Source: CBDDKS01 sp965230335 (GTDB taxonomy: Bacteria > Pseudomonadota > Gammaproteobacteria > Enterobacterales > Kangiellaceae). Taken from it: a DNA stretch of 64,000 bases. Below the pieces are notes generated by a model. That model did no database searches. It worked only from the letters and a program-made list of their open reading frames with translations, and was not told the DNA's origin. The position numbers and the translations under genes are program-made. The stretch covers positions 2,790,001 to 2,854,000 of the forward strand of contig CBDDKS010000006.1 of assembly GCA_965230335.1 (NCBI GenBank), read 5' to 3'. Numbering within the stretch: position 1 is the stretch's first letter; each line of letters starts with the position of its first letter. Below, one piece after another: positions 26,731 through 35,758 of this stretch.

Positions 26731-27222
26731 TTAGAGCCAACGTCTGACTTTATTTTTATAATCCAAATATTCCTGACCAAACTTTTCTTCCAGATAACCT
26801 TCTTCTTTTTTTATAATAAAAAAATGAATGCAGCATAGCGATGGAACGATACTGATGAGAATCCAAACATTATTGAATATTAAAGCCAAACCAGTAAAAA
26901 ACACACTAAAGCTCAAGTAGATGGGATTACGGGAATACCGATAAACACCTTGTGTGATAATGTGATGTGTTGTACGCCAGGGTTCTATATGGGTTTTGTT
27001 GTGATCAAACAGTCGTTTTATATAAACAACAAAAAGAATAACCATCACTAAAAGAAGACTTCCAACCACTTTTAAAATCATGGATGTGCCTAAGTGTAAA
27101 GGAAGCATCATGTTCAAAGGAAAACCTAATAAGGCAAATACAAAAAAAATTAAAGGGGGAGGAAAGCTGATGTTAGGACCTTTATCTTTGGTAGTTGCTT
27201 TTGGAGATGTTTGTTCTTTCAT
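26731..27222 (-). CDS. Isoprenylcysteine carboxyl methyltransferase-like membrane protein
   Basis: A 163-aa protein with four hydrophobic segments (FPPPLIFFVFALLGFPL, MILKVVGSLLLVMVILFVVYI and two later). The C-terminal motif YRYSRNPIYLSFSVFFTGLALIFNN and KKEEGYLEEKFGQEYLDYKNKVRRWL is the SAM-dependent ICMT/PEMT fold signature. Bacterial members have unknown substrates. It begins four bases after the Smr gene ends and is likely co-transcribed with it, though nothing in sequence links their roles. Confidence 0.78.
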   Translation of the reverse strand: MKEQTSPKATTKDKGPNISFPPPLIFFVFALLGFPLNMMLPLHLGTSMILKVVGSLLLVMVILFVVYIKRLFDHNKTHIEPWRTTHHIITQGVYRYSRNPIYLSFSVFFTGLALIFNNVWILISIVPSLCCIHFFIIKKEEGYLEEKFGQEYLDYKNKVRRWL

Positions 27223-27226
27223 AGGA

Positions 27227-27799
27227 TTATTGAATAGTCTTATTGGGGTTATTCTTTTTTAATAAAATATAAAGTGAGCCGCTGCTGCCATGTTCTGGTG
27301 TGGCAGAGTGAAAAGCCATCACTTCTTTAATTTGTTGCAGCCAATGATTCACATGACTTTTTAACACAGCTTGTGGTGTACTCTTTTCACCTTTTCCATG
27401 GGTAATTAATACAACACGATGTTTTTTTTGAAACGCCTTTTGGATAAAAATAAAGACACTTTTTCGTGCTTCAGCAACCGTATATCGGTGTAAATCCAAA
27501 TGGGATGCTATAGGGTATTGACCTAATCTGAGCTTTTTAAGAACGCCATGCTGTATGCCATCAACAGAGTAACTGAGAATATCCAAAGGTTGTACCATTT
27601 CTATATAATCATCGGACAAACAATCTTCATGGTAATGAGTATTGCTGACAGCAGCTGTTTGTCGAATATGAACCGAGGCATCATTTTTTGAGGTTGAAGC
27701 CTTGGTGATATTGACTTTATCCTGCTTCAACGGTGTTATACCAGCGATTGCTTGCTGGAATAAGGTTTTATCATCATTTGTATCGTTTTTCTCAGACAT
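27227..27799 (-). CDS. Smr-domain protein (SmrA-like)
   Basis: A 190-aa protein. The N-terminal 70 residues are a linker with a partly helical start; the Smr domain follows: LDLHRYTVAEARKSVFIFI, then VVLITHGKGEKSTPQAVLKSHVNHWL and FHSATPEHGSSGSLYILLKK. LDLHxxTxxEA and THGKG are the two Smr hallmarks. The length and layout match E. coli SmrA (YdaL), a DNA/RNA endonuclease-like protein. Divergent from the gene at 27976. Confidence 0.87.
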   Translation of the reverse strand: MSEKNDTNDDKTLFQQAIAGITPLKQDKVNITKASTSKNDASVHIRQTAAVSNTHYHEDCLSDDYIEMVQPLDILSYSVDGIQHGVLKKLRLGQYPIASHLDLHRYTVAEARKSVFIFIQKAFQKKHRVVLITHGKGEKSTPQAVLKSHVNHWLQQIKEVMAFHSATPEHGSSGSLYILLKKNNPNKTIQ

Positions 27800-27975
27800 G
27801 GGTTTTGCAATAAAAGTGAATAAAAAGAACCATAGTGTCTAAGAGAGCATATCAAATTTGTTGATAGGCTGACAATTGTTCACAAAATGAGGGTGTTGAT
27901 AGAGTTCGTTGCTTGACACAAGGTAAAAATCCATACAATCTTAGTATATATCATTAAAATCAGCGGAGAAAAACG

Positions 27976-28587
27976 ATGGATGGTTTATTCAATATAGTAT
28001 TTTCTGGTCGTTTATTACCCAATAAAACGAATGAAGAAGTGCAAAAAAATATGGCCAGCTTGTTTAAAACAAGTGAAGAGCGTATTGCACAGCTTTTTTC
28101 AAGTGATACGGTGGTTATAAAAAAGAACCTGGATTATTCAGCTGCCATTAAATATCAATCAGCGATTAAACAGGCAGGTGCTTTAGTGGTATTACAAAAA
28201 GTGGAAGCTGATGAATCCAATGATATGACACACAAATCTGATGACAATACACCAACTCAGAATTATCAAGCACAGGATCAGCAAGAGCAGAGCCATCAAG
28301 AAGCCTCTACAAGTGCTCCATTGAATAATGAGGCCATGTCTTATGCAGAGACTTCAGAAGCAGAGAGTACCCAGGAAGATGCCTCACAACCTGAAGAATC
28401 CGATGATGCAACATTGGGGTTGGCTGCTGCTGGTGAGTTGCTTAAACCCATTAAAGAATTTATTCCAAAAGACGTGGATACATCGGCATTGAGTCTGGGT
28501 AATGTAGGAGAGCGTCTTGGGCCTGAAAAAAAGCAGGATGATCCGCCACCGCCGGATATTACTCATTTGTCTTTGGAAAAAGAATAG
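27976..28587 (+). CDS. Unknown protein with acidic disordered tail
   Basis: A 203-aa cytoplasmic protein, no signal peptide. Residues 1-75 form a compact domain (FNIVFSGRLLPNKTNEEV, SSDTVVIKKNLDYSAAIKYQ, SAIKQAGALVVLQKVE) of a kind I have seen at the N-terminus of various proteobacterial proteins, usually without a name. Residues 78-140 are low-complexity, Gln/Glu/Asp/Ser-rich and likely disordered; 140-203 is a short ordered tail (AAAGELLKPIKEFIPKDV). Divergent from the Smr gene. No function is assigned. Confidence 0.72.
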   Translation: MDGLFNIVFSGRLLPNKTNEEVQKNMASLFKTSEERIAQLFSSDTVVIKKNLDYSAAIKYQSAIKQAGALVVLQKVEADESNDMTHKSDDNTPTQNYQAQDQQEQSHQEASTSAPLNNEAMSYAETSEAESTQEDASQPEESDDATLGLAAAGELLKPIKEFIPKDVDTSALSLGNVGERLGPEKKQDDPPPPDITHLSLEKE

Positions 28588-28644
28588 GATGTAAATAAGG
28601 AGAGAAGTTAGAAAAGCATGAGACTTAGAAAAGGCTCAGTTTTG

Positions 28645-29520
28645 TTAATCTTCATAGGTATCAAATTCAAACTCAAAATGTGTTCTTTTGATTTGTGCAA
28701 CGTACAAACTGGCTGCTGGAATTTTTTTCTGCATATAATTCTTTAGATAGGTGATTTTATTATCGGGTACACAAGGTCCCAAATAAATACCTTTAATCAT
28801 CTCTTTATTGAAGGATATCCAGGGTCGGTTTGAATCAAAATTTTGTGTCATTAAACGCCATTCCTTTTGAGATTTTAATTTTTGGTTTTGGATGAGCAAG
28901 TTGGTTTTAGGATTGATATTTTCTGGAGCACTTTCACCAAGCATTTGTTTTGCACACTGTATCACATCCAGAATTTGTGATGGTTTACTTTGATATTTTA
29001 CCTCATGGCATTCATCAAAGGGTGGGGTTTGCTTGACTCTAAAAGCAATGGCGCCGCCTGCATATTGTTTACCATGAATTTGCCAGGTTAACAGATCATT
29101 CATATTGGTAAAGAAACGATTAAAGCGTCGACTGTTGATAAAATTGTGAATCTCAGAAAAAGATTGCTTTGCATCATTATGTGCCTGCTCTACAACAGGC
29201 GGTAATAAATTAATTAAAGCGGTGCGAATTTCTTCCTCATGAGTAAAACGATTTTCATCTCGCCAACGAGAAGCTACCTTTTGCATGGGATGTTGTGGAT
29301 TGCTTGCGTGAGGTTGATGGCCTAGTACAATGCTGATCATGCGCTTTATCGCAACCTGCAACAACTCTGAGGGGGTAAAATTAATTTGGCTGAATTTTGT
29401 AGGTAGAAAGGGATCGTTAAGCTCATTGGCTTCAAACAAAGGCAGTGCAGAAAGATCTAAAATCTGGTGTATTTCTTCAATACTGGCAAAATAATGTAAT
29501 GTAGAAGGAATCGGACTCAC
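28645..29520 (-). CDS. DUF2971-like protein
   Basis: A 291-aa protein starting at GTG (29520). Features typical of DUF2971 are a proximal ELNDPFLP, a Trp-Gln-containing core (DLLTWQIHGKQYAGGAIAFRV), and KSQKEWRLM followed by KEMIKGIYLGPCVPDNKI. Many DUF2971 proteins are cytoplasmic and associated with defence or stress islands; their activity is unknown. No partner gene is visible here. The family call is moderate. Confidence 0.55.
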   Translation of the reverse strand: MSPIPSTLHYFASIEEIHQILDLSALPLFEANELNDPFLPTKFSQINFTPSELLQVAIKRMISIVLGHQPHASNPQHPMQKVASRWRDENRFTHEEEIRTALINLLPPVVEQAHNDAKQSFSEIHNFINSRRFNRFFTNMNDLLTWQIHGKQYAGGAIAFRVKQTPPFDECHEVKYQSKPSQILDVIQCAKQMLGESAPENINPKTNLLIQNQKLKSQKEWRLMTQNFDSNRPWISFNKEMIKGIYLGPCVPDNKITYLKNYMQKKIPAASLYVAQIKRTHFEFEFDTYED

Positions 29521-29825
29521 AGCACAAGTTTTCTTTTTCTTTGGTTTTTATATAGTTATAGACCATCTTTGGGCTTCAGAGAAGACAAAATCCAGTCTTC
29601 ATTCAGAAAATTGTCAGTTTTCATCATTTTTTATGACGGTGTTGTTCATAAAAATAAAATTTTTTTTCTAAATATGTCTGATATGAAATATTTTTTTTAT
29701 TATAAATCAAATGGTTAAATCTATTTCTTAAACTGCAAAGTATTTGTTACATTTGATGTATTGAAAGAAACATTTAAAAACCTATTATGGATAGTGAGGC
29801 TTACAAAAACTTTGGAGAGAGAAAC

Positions 29826-30101
29826 ATGAAACATTCAACTTACTTATTAACTTTAACGGCAGGTTTGCTGTTTTCTGCGACAAGCTTTGCTTATTCATCC
29901 AAACTTAAACAAGACAAACACCATTGTCAACAATCTTTAGAGGCCCTTGAAGATTCACTAAAGAAAATAGAGAGCTTTCAATTATCATTAAAATTTGCTC
30001 AATTTGAAGTAGAAAATGAAAAGCGAATTAATGACTCTTTAGAGCGTGAGGTTGAAATATTGGCTGATAAAAAACGCCAAACTCAACAAAGACTGTACTA
30101 A
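29826..30101 (+). CDS. Small exported coiled-coil protein
   Basis: A 91-aa precursor from the ATG at 29826, with GGAGAGAG before it. MKHSTYLLTLTAGLLFSATSFA is a cleavable signal peptide; the rest is a helical, highly charged coiled coil (LEALEDSLKKIESFQLSL, NEKRINDSLEREVEILADKK). It is not a lipoprotein. I do not recognise the family. A strong bidirectional terminator follows. The 265 bp upstream are AT-rich and presumably include its promoter. Confidence 0.75.
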   Translation: MKHSTYLLTLTAGLLFSATSFAYSSKLKQDKHHCQQSLEALEDSLKKIESFQLSLKFAQFEVENEKRINDSLEREVEILADKKRQTQQRLY

Positions 30102-30155
30102 TCAGAAAACTGATTAAGTTGTTCATGTTTTCAGCCCACATTATCTCAAACAAAA

Positions 30156-30200
30156 AATCAACCAGATGTGAAATTGATAACATCTGGTTGATTTTATTGT
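30156..30200. terminator. Bidirectional terminator between the coiled-coil gene and wrbA
   Basis: A perfect 14-bp stem (30156-30169 with 30180-30193, 10-base loop) is followed by a T-rich stretch on both strands. It terminates the small exported-protein gene and the arsC-wrbA unit. Confidence 0.9.
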
Positions 30201-30209
30201 TTTAACATT

Positions 30210-30815
30210 TTACTTTTTAAGGGATTCGGCTAATTTCGCCAGGCGATATCCTTGTGCTTTCGCCAGTTTCTTTTCTTCGTCACTCAACTCATTTTGATTA
30301 TTGGCACCTGCAAAATGGCTGACACCATAAGGTGTGCCGCCAGTTAAAGTATCATGTAATTCAGGTTCAGAATAAGGAAGACCAACCAACACCATGCCTT
30401 GGTGCAACAAAGGTAGCATCATACTTAATAAAGTGGACTCTTGACCGCCATGCAAGGAGCTTGTAGAAGTAAAAACACAGGCTGGTTTACCACTCAGTGC
30501 TCCGTTAAGCCATAATTCAGACGTTTGATCAATAAAATGTTTGACAGGGGCCGCCATATTGCCAAATCGTGTTGGCGATCCTAAAGCCAAACCATCACAC
30601 AGTTTTAACTCATTCAGTTGGACATAGGGATCGCCATCCTGGGCAATGGTTTCTTCCACATCATACTGGTTGTCTTCATCTAGCTGATAACGAATGGCAG
30701 GGACTCGCCTTAACCAACTTTCTCCACCAGCAGATTCAACACCTCTGGCTATAAAGCGTGCCAATTGTTTGGTTGACTGAGTACGTGAATAGTAAAGAAT
30801 CAATATTTTTATCAT
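30210..30815 (-). CDS. wrbA: NAD(P)H:quinone oxidoreductase, WrbA type
   Basis: Flavodoxin-fold FMN protein, 201 aa. The N-terminal FMN loop ILILYYSRTQSTKQLARFIARGVE and the GSPTRFGNMAAPVKHFID and FTSTSSLHGGQES segments match WrbA, which performs two-electron reduction of quinones and limits oxidative stress. Its ATG overlaps the stop of the preceding arsC-like gene (ATGA), so they are translationally coupled. Confidence 0.93.
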   Translation of the reverse strand: MIKILILYYSRTQSTKQLARFIARGVESAGGESWLRRVPAIRYQLDEDNQYDVEETIAQDGDPYVQLNELKLCDGLALGSPTRFGNMAAPVKHFIDQTSELWLNGALSGKPACVFTSTSSLHGGQESTLLSMMLPLLHQGMVLVGLPYSEPELHDTLTGGTPYGVSHFAGANNQNELSDEEKKLAKAQGYRLAKLAESLKK

Positions 30816-31165
30816 GAAAGTAATTCCAGTACTTTTTCTGGTGGACGACCAACAATAGCACGATTCTCCTTAACCACAATGGGACGTTCAATAACCTTAG
30901 GGTGATTGACCATAAATTGAATAAGTTCAGCTCGTGTTACATGGTTATTAGCCAGATCAGCATTCTTATAGTCATCTTCTGTTTTACGCATTAAATCTTC
31001 AGGTGATTTATTCAAGCACGTTAAGATGTTATCGAGTTCTTTTTGTGAAGGAGGATTTTTGAGATATTCTATAATCTTAGGCTGAATGCCATGTTCTTCT
31101 AGAAGTTGAAGGGTTTGTCTAGACTTTGAACAGCGTGGGTTGTGGTAAATGGTGTAATCTGACAT
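30812..31165 (-). CDS. ArsC/Spx-family arsenate-reductase-like protein
   Basis: A 117-aa glutaredoxin-fold protein. With the ATG at 31165 and AAGAGG upstream it begins MSDYTIYHNPRCSKSRQ; the catalytic Cys is at residue 12. The Arg-rich segment VIERPIVVKENRAIVGRPPEKV is conserved in ArsC. It is most like the glutaredoxin-dependent YfgD/ArsC-type proteins that sit next to wrbA in pseudomonads, which need not be true arsenate reductases. No arsR or arsB is nearby. Confidence 0.85.
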   Translation of the reverse strand: MSDYTIYHNPRCSKSRQTLQLLEEHGIQPKIIEYLKNPPSQKELDNILTCLNKSPEDLMRKTEDDYKNADLANNHVTRAELIQFMVNHPKVIERPIVVKENRAIVGRPPEKVLELLS

Positions 31166-31261
31166 AGTATTCCTCTTAGGTGAAAAGATGAACAATCATA
31201 TCCTGTGCTCATGGGTGATGCATGGACATATTGAATGAAACGCTTATTTTAGGCTGAATAA

Positions 31262-32458
31262 ATGTTAGAAGAAAAGCTTCTTTGGCTAAAAGACTTTACT
31301 ACTTACCTGATACGTCGATTCCATCAGGACAAATGTCCTTCCATAGCGGCTGAATTAACAGTCACCACTTTGCTGTCGTTGGTGCCCTTATTAACCATTA
31401 TTTTTACTTTACTGGCATTGTTTCCTCAGTTTCAGTCTTTATCGGGTGATATAAAACAACTGATACTCAGTAATGTGATTCCTGAACAAACGCAGGCGAT
31501 TGAAAGTAAAATTACGGAATATATAGGAAATACTAAAGGATTGACCTGGATAGGCGGATTTTTTTTAGTGATTACCTCTTTAATGTTGATGAGGAAAATT
31601 GATCAGTCTTTTAATCAAATCTGGCAAGTCAAAAGAGTCGGTTCAAGAGTACGTGTATTTTTGGTTTATTGGGCTGTTTTAACAATGGGGCCATTACTTG
31701 TGGCCATGAGTTTAGGTATCAGCTCTTATTTTGCTTCGTTACCTCTCATCTCTGATGTAGTCAATGAATCAACAGCCATTATCAAAAGAGGTTTGCCTAT
31801 ACTACTCACATTTATTGCGTTTACCATCATGTTTATTGTGGTGCCTAATCGTAGGATACGTCTTAAACATGCTGCCACCGCTGCTCTCGTCACGGCTTTA
31901 TTATTTGAAACTGCCAAATGGGGATTCGGTGTTTTTGTCCGGGAGTTTTCAACGTATCAATTGATTTTCGGTGCAGTGGCAGCTGTGCCTCTTTTTTTAA
32001 TTTGGATTTTACTATCCTGGATGATCATTCTTTTTGGTGCGGAAATCTGTCATGGATTGGATGTTTTTCAACCTCATAAAGGCAAAGATGCAGACAATGA
32101 GTTCCTTATTGCGGCAAGAATATTAAAATATTTAATTGAAGCACAAAAAAACAAACAGCTGGTCACTAAGGAGCATTTACAACAGAACTTAAATAATGTG
32201 ACGAAGGATGATTTATCTCATGTTTTAGATAAATTGGTACAGACAAAATTAATTCTATTATTGGATTCAGGGGGATATTCTTTATCGGGTGATTCAAAAG
32301 ATTATCAACTGTCTGATATTTTTCATGCTGGAATACGTCATTTTCCTGATTTGGAAACCATACAGTGTTTACAAAAAACAGATTCTGAATTATTAACTAA
32401 ATTAGAAACCAGCTATGATGCTTTAATCACATCATTGAATCAATCTTTTGAACGATGA
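31262..32458 (+). CDS. yihY: YihY/virulence-factor BrkB-family membrane protein
   Basis: A 398-aa inner-membrane protein. The YihY domain spans residues 15-270 with six hydrophobic segments, including AAELTVTTLLSLVPLLTIIFTLL, FFLVITSLMLMRKIDQSFNQIW and LIWILLSWMIILFGAEI. A C-terminal cytoplasmic extension (about 280-398) has a winged-helix look (KEHLQQNLNNVTKDDLSHVLDKLVQTKL). The longer form is normal in many gammaproteobacteria; E. coli YihY is shorter. It was once mislabelled ribonuclease BN. Function is not established. Confidence 0.88.
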   Translation: MLEEKLLWLKDFTTYLIRRFHQDKCPSIAAELTVTTLLSLVPLLTIIFTLLALFPQFQSLSGDIKQLILSNVIPEQTQAIESKITEYIGNTKGLTWIGGFFLVITSLMLMRKIDQSFNQIWQVKRVGSRVRVFLVYWAVLTMGPLLVAMSLGISSYFASLPLISDVVNESTAIIKRGLPILLTFIAFTIMFIVVPNRRIRLKHAATAALVTALLFETAKWGFGVFVREFSTYQLIFGAVAAVPLFLIWILLSWMIILFGAEICHGLDVFQPHKGKDADNEFLIAARILKYLIEAQKNKQLVTKEHLQQNLNNVTKDDLSHVLDKLVQTKLILLLDSGGYSLSGDSKDYQLSDIFHAGIRHFPDLETIQCLQKTDSELLTKLETSYDALITSLNQSFER

Positions 32459-32472
32459 AAGATCAGAATCTC

Positions 32473-34152
32473 TTATTCATCTTCAATATTGTGGCTTTGT
32501 GACGTCCAGGGAATATCCAGGTTTAATTCATTATTATCATTGTTCAAATCGACATGATCGTATATTTGAAAGGAAAACTGTTCAATACTGTTCGTGACAA
32601 AACTTCTGTTGCGAACCCGTATGTTGTCTTCACATTGACCATAGGTAAAAATAAAACTTCGATCGACTTGATAGCTTCCTCGTGATGCAATAATGTAGGG
32701 CTCGGATTTTTTATCATTACTATTGGCTTTTAACAGCAACGCTGGTTGACCGTTGGACTGTTTCATTTTAGAGAGTTTTCCTGCCAGACGACCAGGTATG
32801 AGTTCGCCGTGAATAAATTCCAAACCAACACGGGTACAGGACTCATTTTCACTAAATAACCATCGACAAATGGCTGCTTTCCATATATGAGAAGGTTGGT
32901 TATCAACATATTCTCTGATTAAAACAATATCACCCACATAAATGTCATCGGCGACATCATCAGTATTGTTAATACAAATACCATCAAGACCCGCATTAAT
33001 AGCCTCCCACCCCAAAGGCATAATACGAGACGATGAATGCTCTGACAAAAACGCATAGGTTTGTTGTTCATCCCATGAACAACTTGATTTTAATGTTTGA
33101 TGTTGACTAAGAAGCGTACAAATATTTTCCAAACCCCAGACTGTATCGATTTGAGTTAAAATAGGATAGCGTTGGGATTTCCTTTGTGTACGGGAGTCCC
33201 AGTGTTGATGCATATGATTTAATAAGTTTTCAACCAATTGCAGATTCATTTGAGAAGAAAAGGTGGCTTCAGCAACTTTTCTTTCCTGGTGTAGTACGCC
33301 GAGTTGATATTGAATTTGTTTTACGATATTGCCGGTTAGCATTAAACGCAATTTATCGTTGCTTAATGAATGAAAGGTTTCAATGTCATGGCTGGGTTTT
33401 TCCTGGCTTTTCAGATGTAAAGCAAAGCAGCAGGAAGGGGTGTACTCATTTAAATCATCCGTAAATTCTATTACCTGAGACCAGTGTTTTAAATAATCAA
33501 AAATATGCCAGTGCTCTGATGAAGACAGTTGATAAGGATCACATAACGCCAATAAACAGATTCGGGCATAAGTTTGTTCTATGGTTGGCAAACAGAGGGT
33601 TGAACTTTCCATGGCCTGATTTTCAAAATGCTGTTCTTGTGCATAATCGTAAATATCATTACATTCCTTCCAGAGAAAAATGGGAATAGAGGTATAGGTT
33701 TCATAATGCTCAGCCAGAGAGATACCCAGATAATGTAATGCAAAATTCATTTGTCGAATAAGGTGTTTGGTTTTTTTCCACAGCCCTCTTTTTTCTGAAT
33801 AATGATTCACCAGAATTTTATGGGCAAAGGCCATTTCTGAAGTCAGTTGATGTAAACCAGCTAGTTCTTTTTTATAGAGTTCTTTATTGGTGATTTGTTG
33901 AGGATAGGGGCGATAAGAAGAACTGATTTGCTCATAGGTTCTATCGAATAAACCAACTAACTCTTCTCTTTGTTGTGCCTTGATATCGATACGGTTTAAG
34001 CTGGCAACGGCACGGGAGACTTCTGCTATAGCACGTTCCATATTGCCATAAGGCAATGATTCCAACCAATCTTCAAGCTTGTCTGGACGTGTTTCAACCA
34101 GTAAATGTTGTCCATCTTTTTGAGAAGGAGATGTTAAATTCATTGAACCCAT
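32473..34152 (-). CDS. Unknown 559-aa protein, possible divergent PilZ-like C-terminus
   Basis: No signal peptide or membrane helix. The first 300 residues are helical (SEMAFAHKILVNHYSEKRGL; IPIFLWKECNDIYDYAQEQ). The C-terminal third has RKSQRYPILTQIDTVWGLENI, then GWEAINAGLDGICINN and TRVGLEFIHGEL, which resemble the RxxxR and the later glycine-rich elements of PilZ domains but are degenerate, so c-di-GMP binding is not certain. Similar long, cytoplasmic proteins exist in pseudomonads next to motility or polar genes. It converges on yihY. Confidence 0.6.
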   Translation of the reverse strand: MGSMNLTSPSQKDGQHLLVETRPDKLEDWLESLPYGNMERAIAEVSRAVASLNRIDIKAQQREELVGLFDRTYEQISSSYRPYPQQITNKELYKKELAGLHQLTSEMAFAHKILVNHYSEKRGLWKKTKHLIRQMNFALHYLGISLAEHYETYTSIPIFLWKECNDIYDYAQEQHFENQAMESSTLCLPTIEQTYARICLLALCDPYQLSSSEHWHIFDYLKHWSQVIEFTDDLNEYTPSCCFALHLKSQEKPSHDIETFHSLSNDKLRLMLTGNIVKQIQYQLGVLHQERKVAEATFSSQMNLQLVENLLNHMHQHWDSRTQRKSQRYPILTQIDTVWGLENICTLLSQHQTLKSSCSWDEQQTYAFLSEHSSSRIMPLGWEAINAGLDGICINNTDDVADDIYVGDIVLIREYVDNQPSHIWKAAICRWLFSENESCTRVGLEFIHGELIPGRLAGKLSKMKQSNGQPALLLKANSNDKKSEPYIIASRGSYQVDRSFIFTYGQCEDNIRVRNRSFVTNSIEQFSFQIYDHVDLNNDNNELNLDIPWTSQSHNIEDE

Positions 34153-34578
34153 TAATGGAAAACCTTGTACGAATAACTTTTGTCTGTTGTAAGGTAATGT
34201 GAGAATTTAAATGTATATTGATCTCTTATTATAGATGAGATCAACAGGGTTGAATGTTCATTGAGGGGCAGAATCGGTTGCGTTTTCATCATACATTGTG
34301 AATCTGACAGAGGAAAAATACTTATTATCTCAATATATGTATTTTATTTTATAAAATGGGATATCATTATATCTCATTATTATTTTTCAGTGTGTTTTAT
34401 GTCACCCTATCTGCTGACACTTTGGCAATGGACACTTGTGATAGAATAGCAAATATTCATTAGGGGCTGTTTATCTTTTACAGGTTTGAACTATAAAAGA
34501 TAAACAGCCCCTAAATAACTGATTGATATCAAAAATAAATTATCGATTTTGTTACTTAACTTTCCCATAAACTTGTTG
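34153..34578. other. Intergenic region before the TlpA-like gene
   Basis: This stretch of 426 bp is AT-rich. A short reading frame at 34261-34449 has no ribosome site or family and is probably not real. The right half holds the 55-bp inverted repeat described separately. Confidence 0.45.
34460..34514. repeat. 55-bp palindromic dispersed repeat (full copy)
   Basis: Two 21-bp arms, TTAGGGGCTGTTTATCTTTT plus A at 34460-34480 and its complement at 34494-34514, flank a 13-base loop. The right arm recurs at 11088-11103 and 50131-50150, both intergenic or at a gene end. This looks like a REP/BIME- or MITE-type element. It carries no gene and no obvious T-run. Confidence 0.7.
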
Positions 34579-35034
34579 ATGAGATATTTCGCCGTTATTT
34601 TTTTTGTTATATTGTGCGTGTCTTGCTCTCAACCTCCCGAGTTTACTTTATTGAATGGAAGGGAGGTTCGTTTATCCGATTTTAAGGGTAAACATGTCAT
34701 TATTGTGTTTTGGGCTGAATGGTGCGAACCCTGTCAGCAAGAAGTTCCCATTTTAAATCGTTTATATCGTGAGAGGGAGCAACATCGGCTGGAAATAATC
34801 TCTTTTAGTTATGATAATATACCTGAAAGTGAACTACTCAGGATTAAAAGGGAATGGGGAATGGATTATTCAGTTGCCAATACCACGCCAATGCCTATCG
34901 TACCCTTTAAAAAACCGTCACAATTACCGGCTTTCATTCATATTAGCCCGACAGGAGTTATCTCTTTACCGATAATTGGTCAGCATGATTATGAAAAGAT
35001 ATTGTTACTATTAAAAACTGGAAGTTTAAATTAG
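34579..35034 (+). CDS. TlpA-like thioredoxin lipoprotein
   Basis: A 151-aa exported thioredoxin-fold protein. The ATG at 34579 gives a lipoprotein signal MRYFAVIFFVILCVSCSQ (lipobox VSC). The active site is WAEWCEPCQQEVP with CEPC; the AhpC/TSA-like fold continues to the cis-Pro region QLPAFIHISPTG. Thiol reduction or redox maintenance at the outer face of a membrane is the likely role. An in-frame TTG at 34549 would extend the N-terminus and is less likely. It precedes the TPR/ExbBD operon on the same strand and may be part of it. Confidence 0.85.
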   Translation: MRYFAVIFFVILCVSCSQPPEFTLLNGREVRLSDFKGKHVIIVFWAEWCEPCQQEVPILNRLYREREQHRLEIISFSYDNIPESELLRIKREWGMDYSVANTTPMPIVPFKKPSQLPAFIHISPTGVISLPIIGQHDYEKILLLLKTGSLN

Positions 35035-35164
35035 GCGTATTTAAAAAAATTGTCCATAATAGAGTAGGTTAAAGACATTTTATAAACCGCTACCCATCAC
35101 TCTACCACTAGCTTATGAGGAAGATGTGAGTGAAACTTGACCAACACTCACACTATAAAAAATT

Positions 35165-35719
35165 ATGTGTTCATTAAAAAACGTTAGATGGCTTTTCTGT
35201 TTTATTGTCATTGTGTTTCAGCTAAATACTTATGCTGAGAAAAAAACAGAGAAAAATGAAAAAACAAATGAGGATGAATCTGTTCAGGCTGCTTTGGAAT
35301 CGCTGAAAAAAGAAGTCTTATCCATCAATCGGGAATTATTTATTCTGGAAGAAGATCTGTTATTTCCGGCATCAACACAAACAGCATTCTTTTTATCTGT
35401 AAACCTGGGTTATTTTTTTAAACTGGATAGCATAAAGTTGAAAGTAGATGGCAAAGTTATTACACAATATTTATATACCGATCGAGAGGCAGACGCTTTA
35501 AGAAGAGGTGGTATACAACGTTTACATGTTGATAATATGAAAAGTGGAGAGCATGAATTGGTCGCTGTCGTCATTGGTTATGGACCACAAAAAAGAGAGT
35601 ATAAATTAGCGGTTAAAAGTAAATTTAAAAAAACAACAGAAGCACTTCGTTTGGAAGTTAAAATTCATGATGATCCCAAAAAACAGCAACCAAAGTTATC
35701 CATCAAAGAGTGGGAATAA
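35165..35719 (+). CDS. Exported protein with coiled coil and beta domain (operon gene 1)
   Basis: A 184-aa protein with a signal peptide near MCSLKNVRWLFCFIVIVFQL. Residues 25-60 are charged and coiled-coil-like (ESLKKEVLSINRELFILEED). Residues 70-184 have a beta pattern: FFKLDSIKLKVDGKVI, YLYTDREADALRRGG, MKSGEHELVAVVIGYG. I recognise no named domain. It is 40 bp before the first TPR gene and probably belongs to the same operon, with a likely periplasmic role beside it. Confidence 0.72.
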   Translation: MCSLKNVRWLFCFIVIVFQLNTYAEKKTEKNEKTNEDESVQAALESLKKEVLSINRELFILEEDLLFPASTQTAFFLSVNLGYFFKLDSIKLKVDGKVITQYLYTDREADALRRGGIQRLHVDNMKSGEHELVAVVIGYGPQKREYKLAVKSKFKKTTEALRLEVKIHDDPKKQQPKLSIKEWE

Positions 35720-35758
35720 CGGTTTAAAGAGATTGTTTTCTTCAAGATAAGATAGACT

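Noticed and set aside
34261..34449. 62-codon plus-strand reading frame
   Set aside because: No ribosome site, no recognisable domain, very AT-rich; likely chance.
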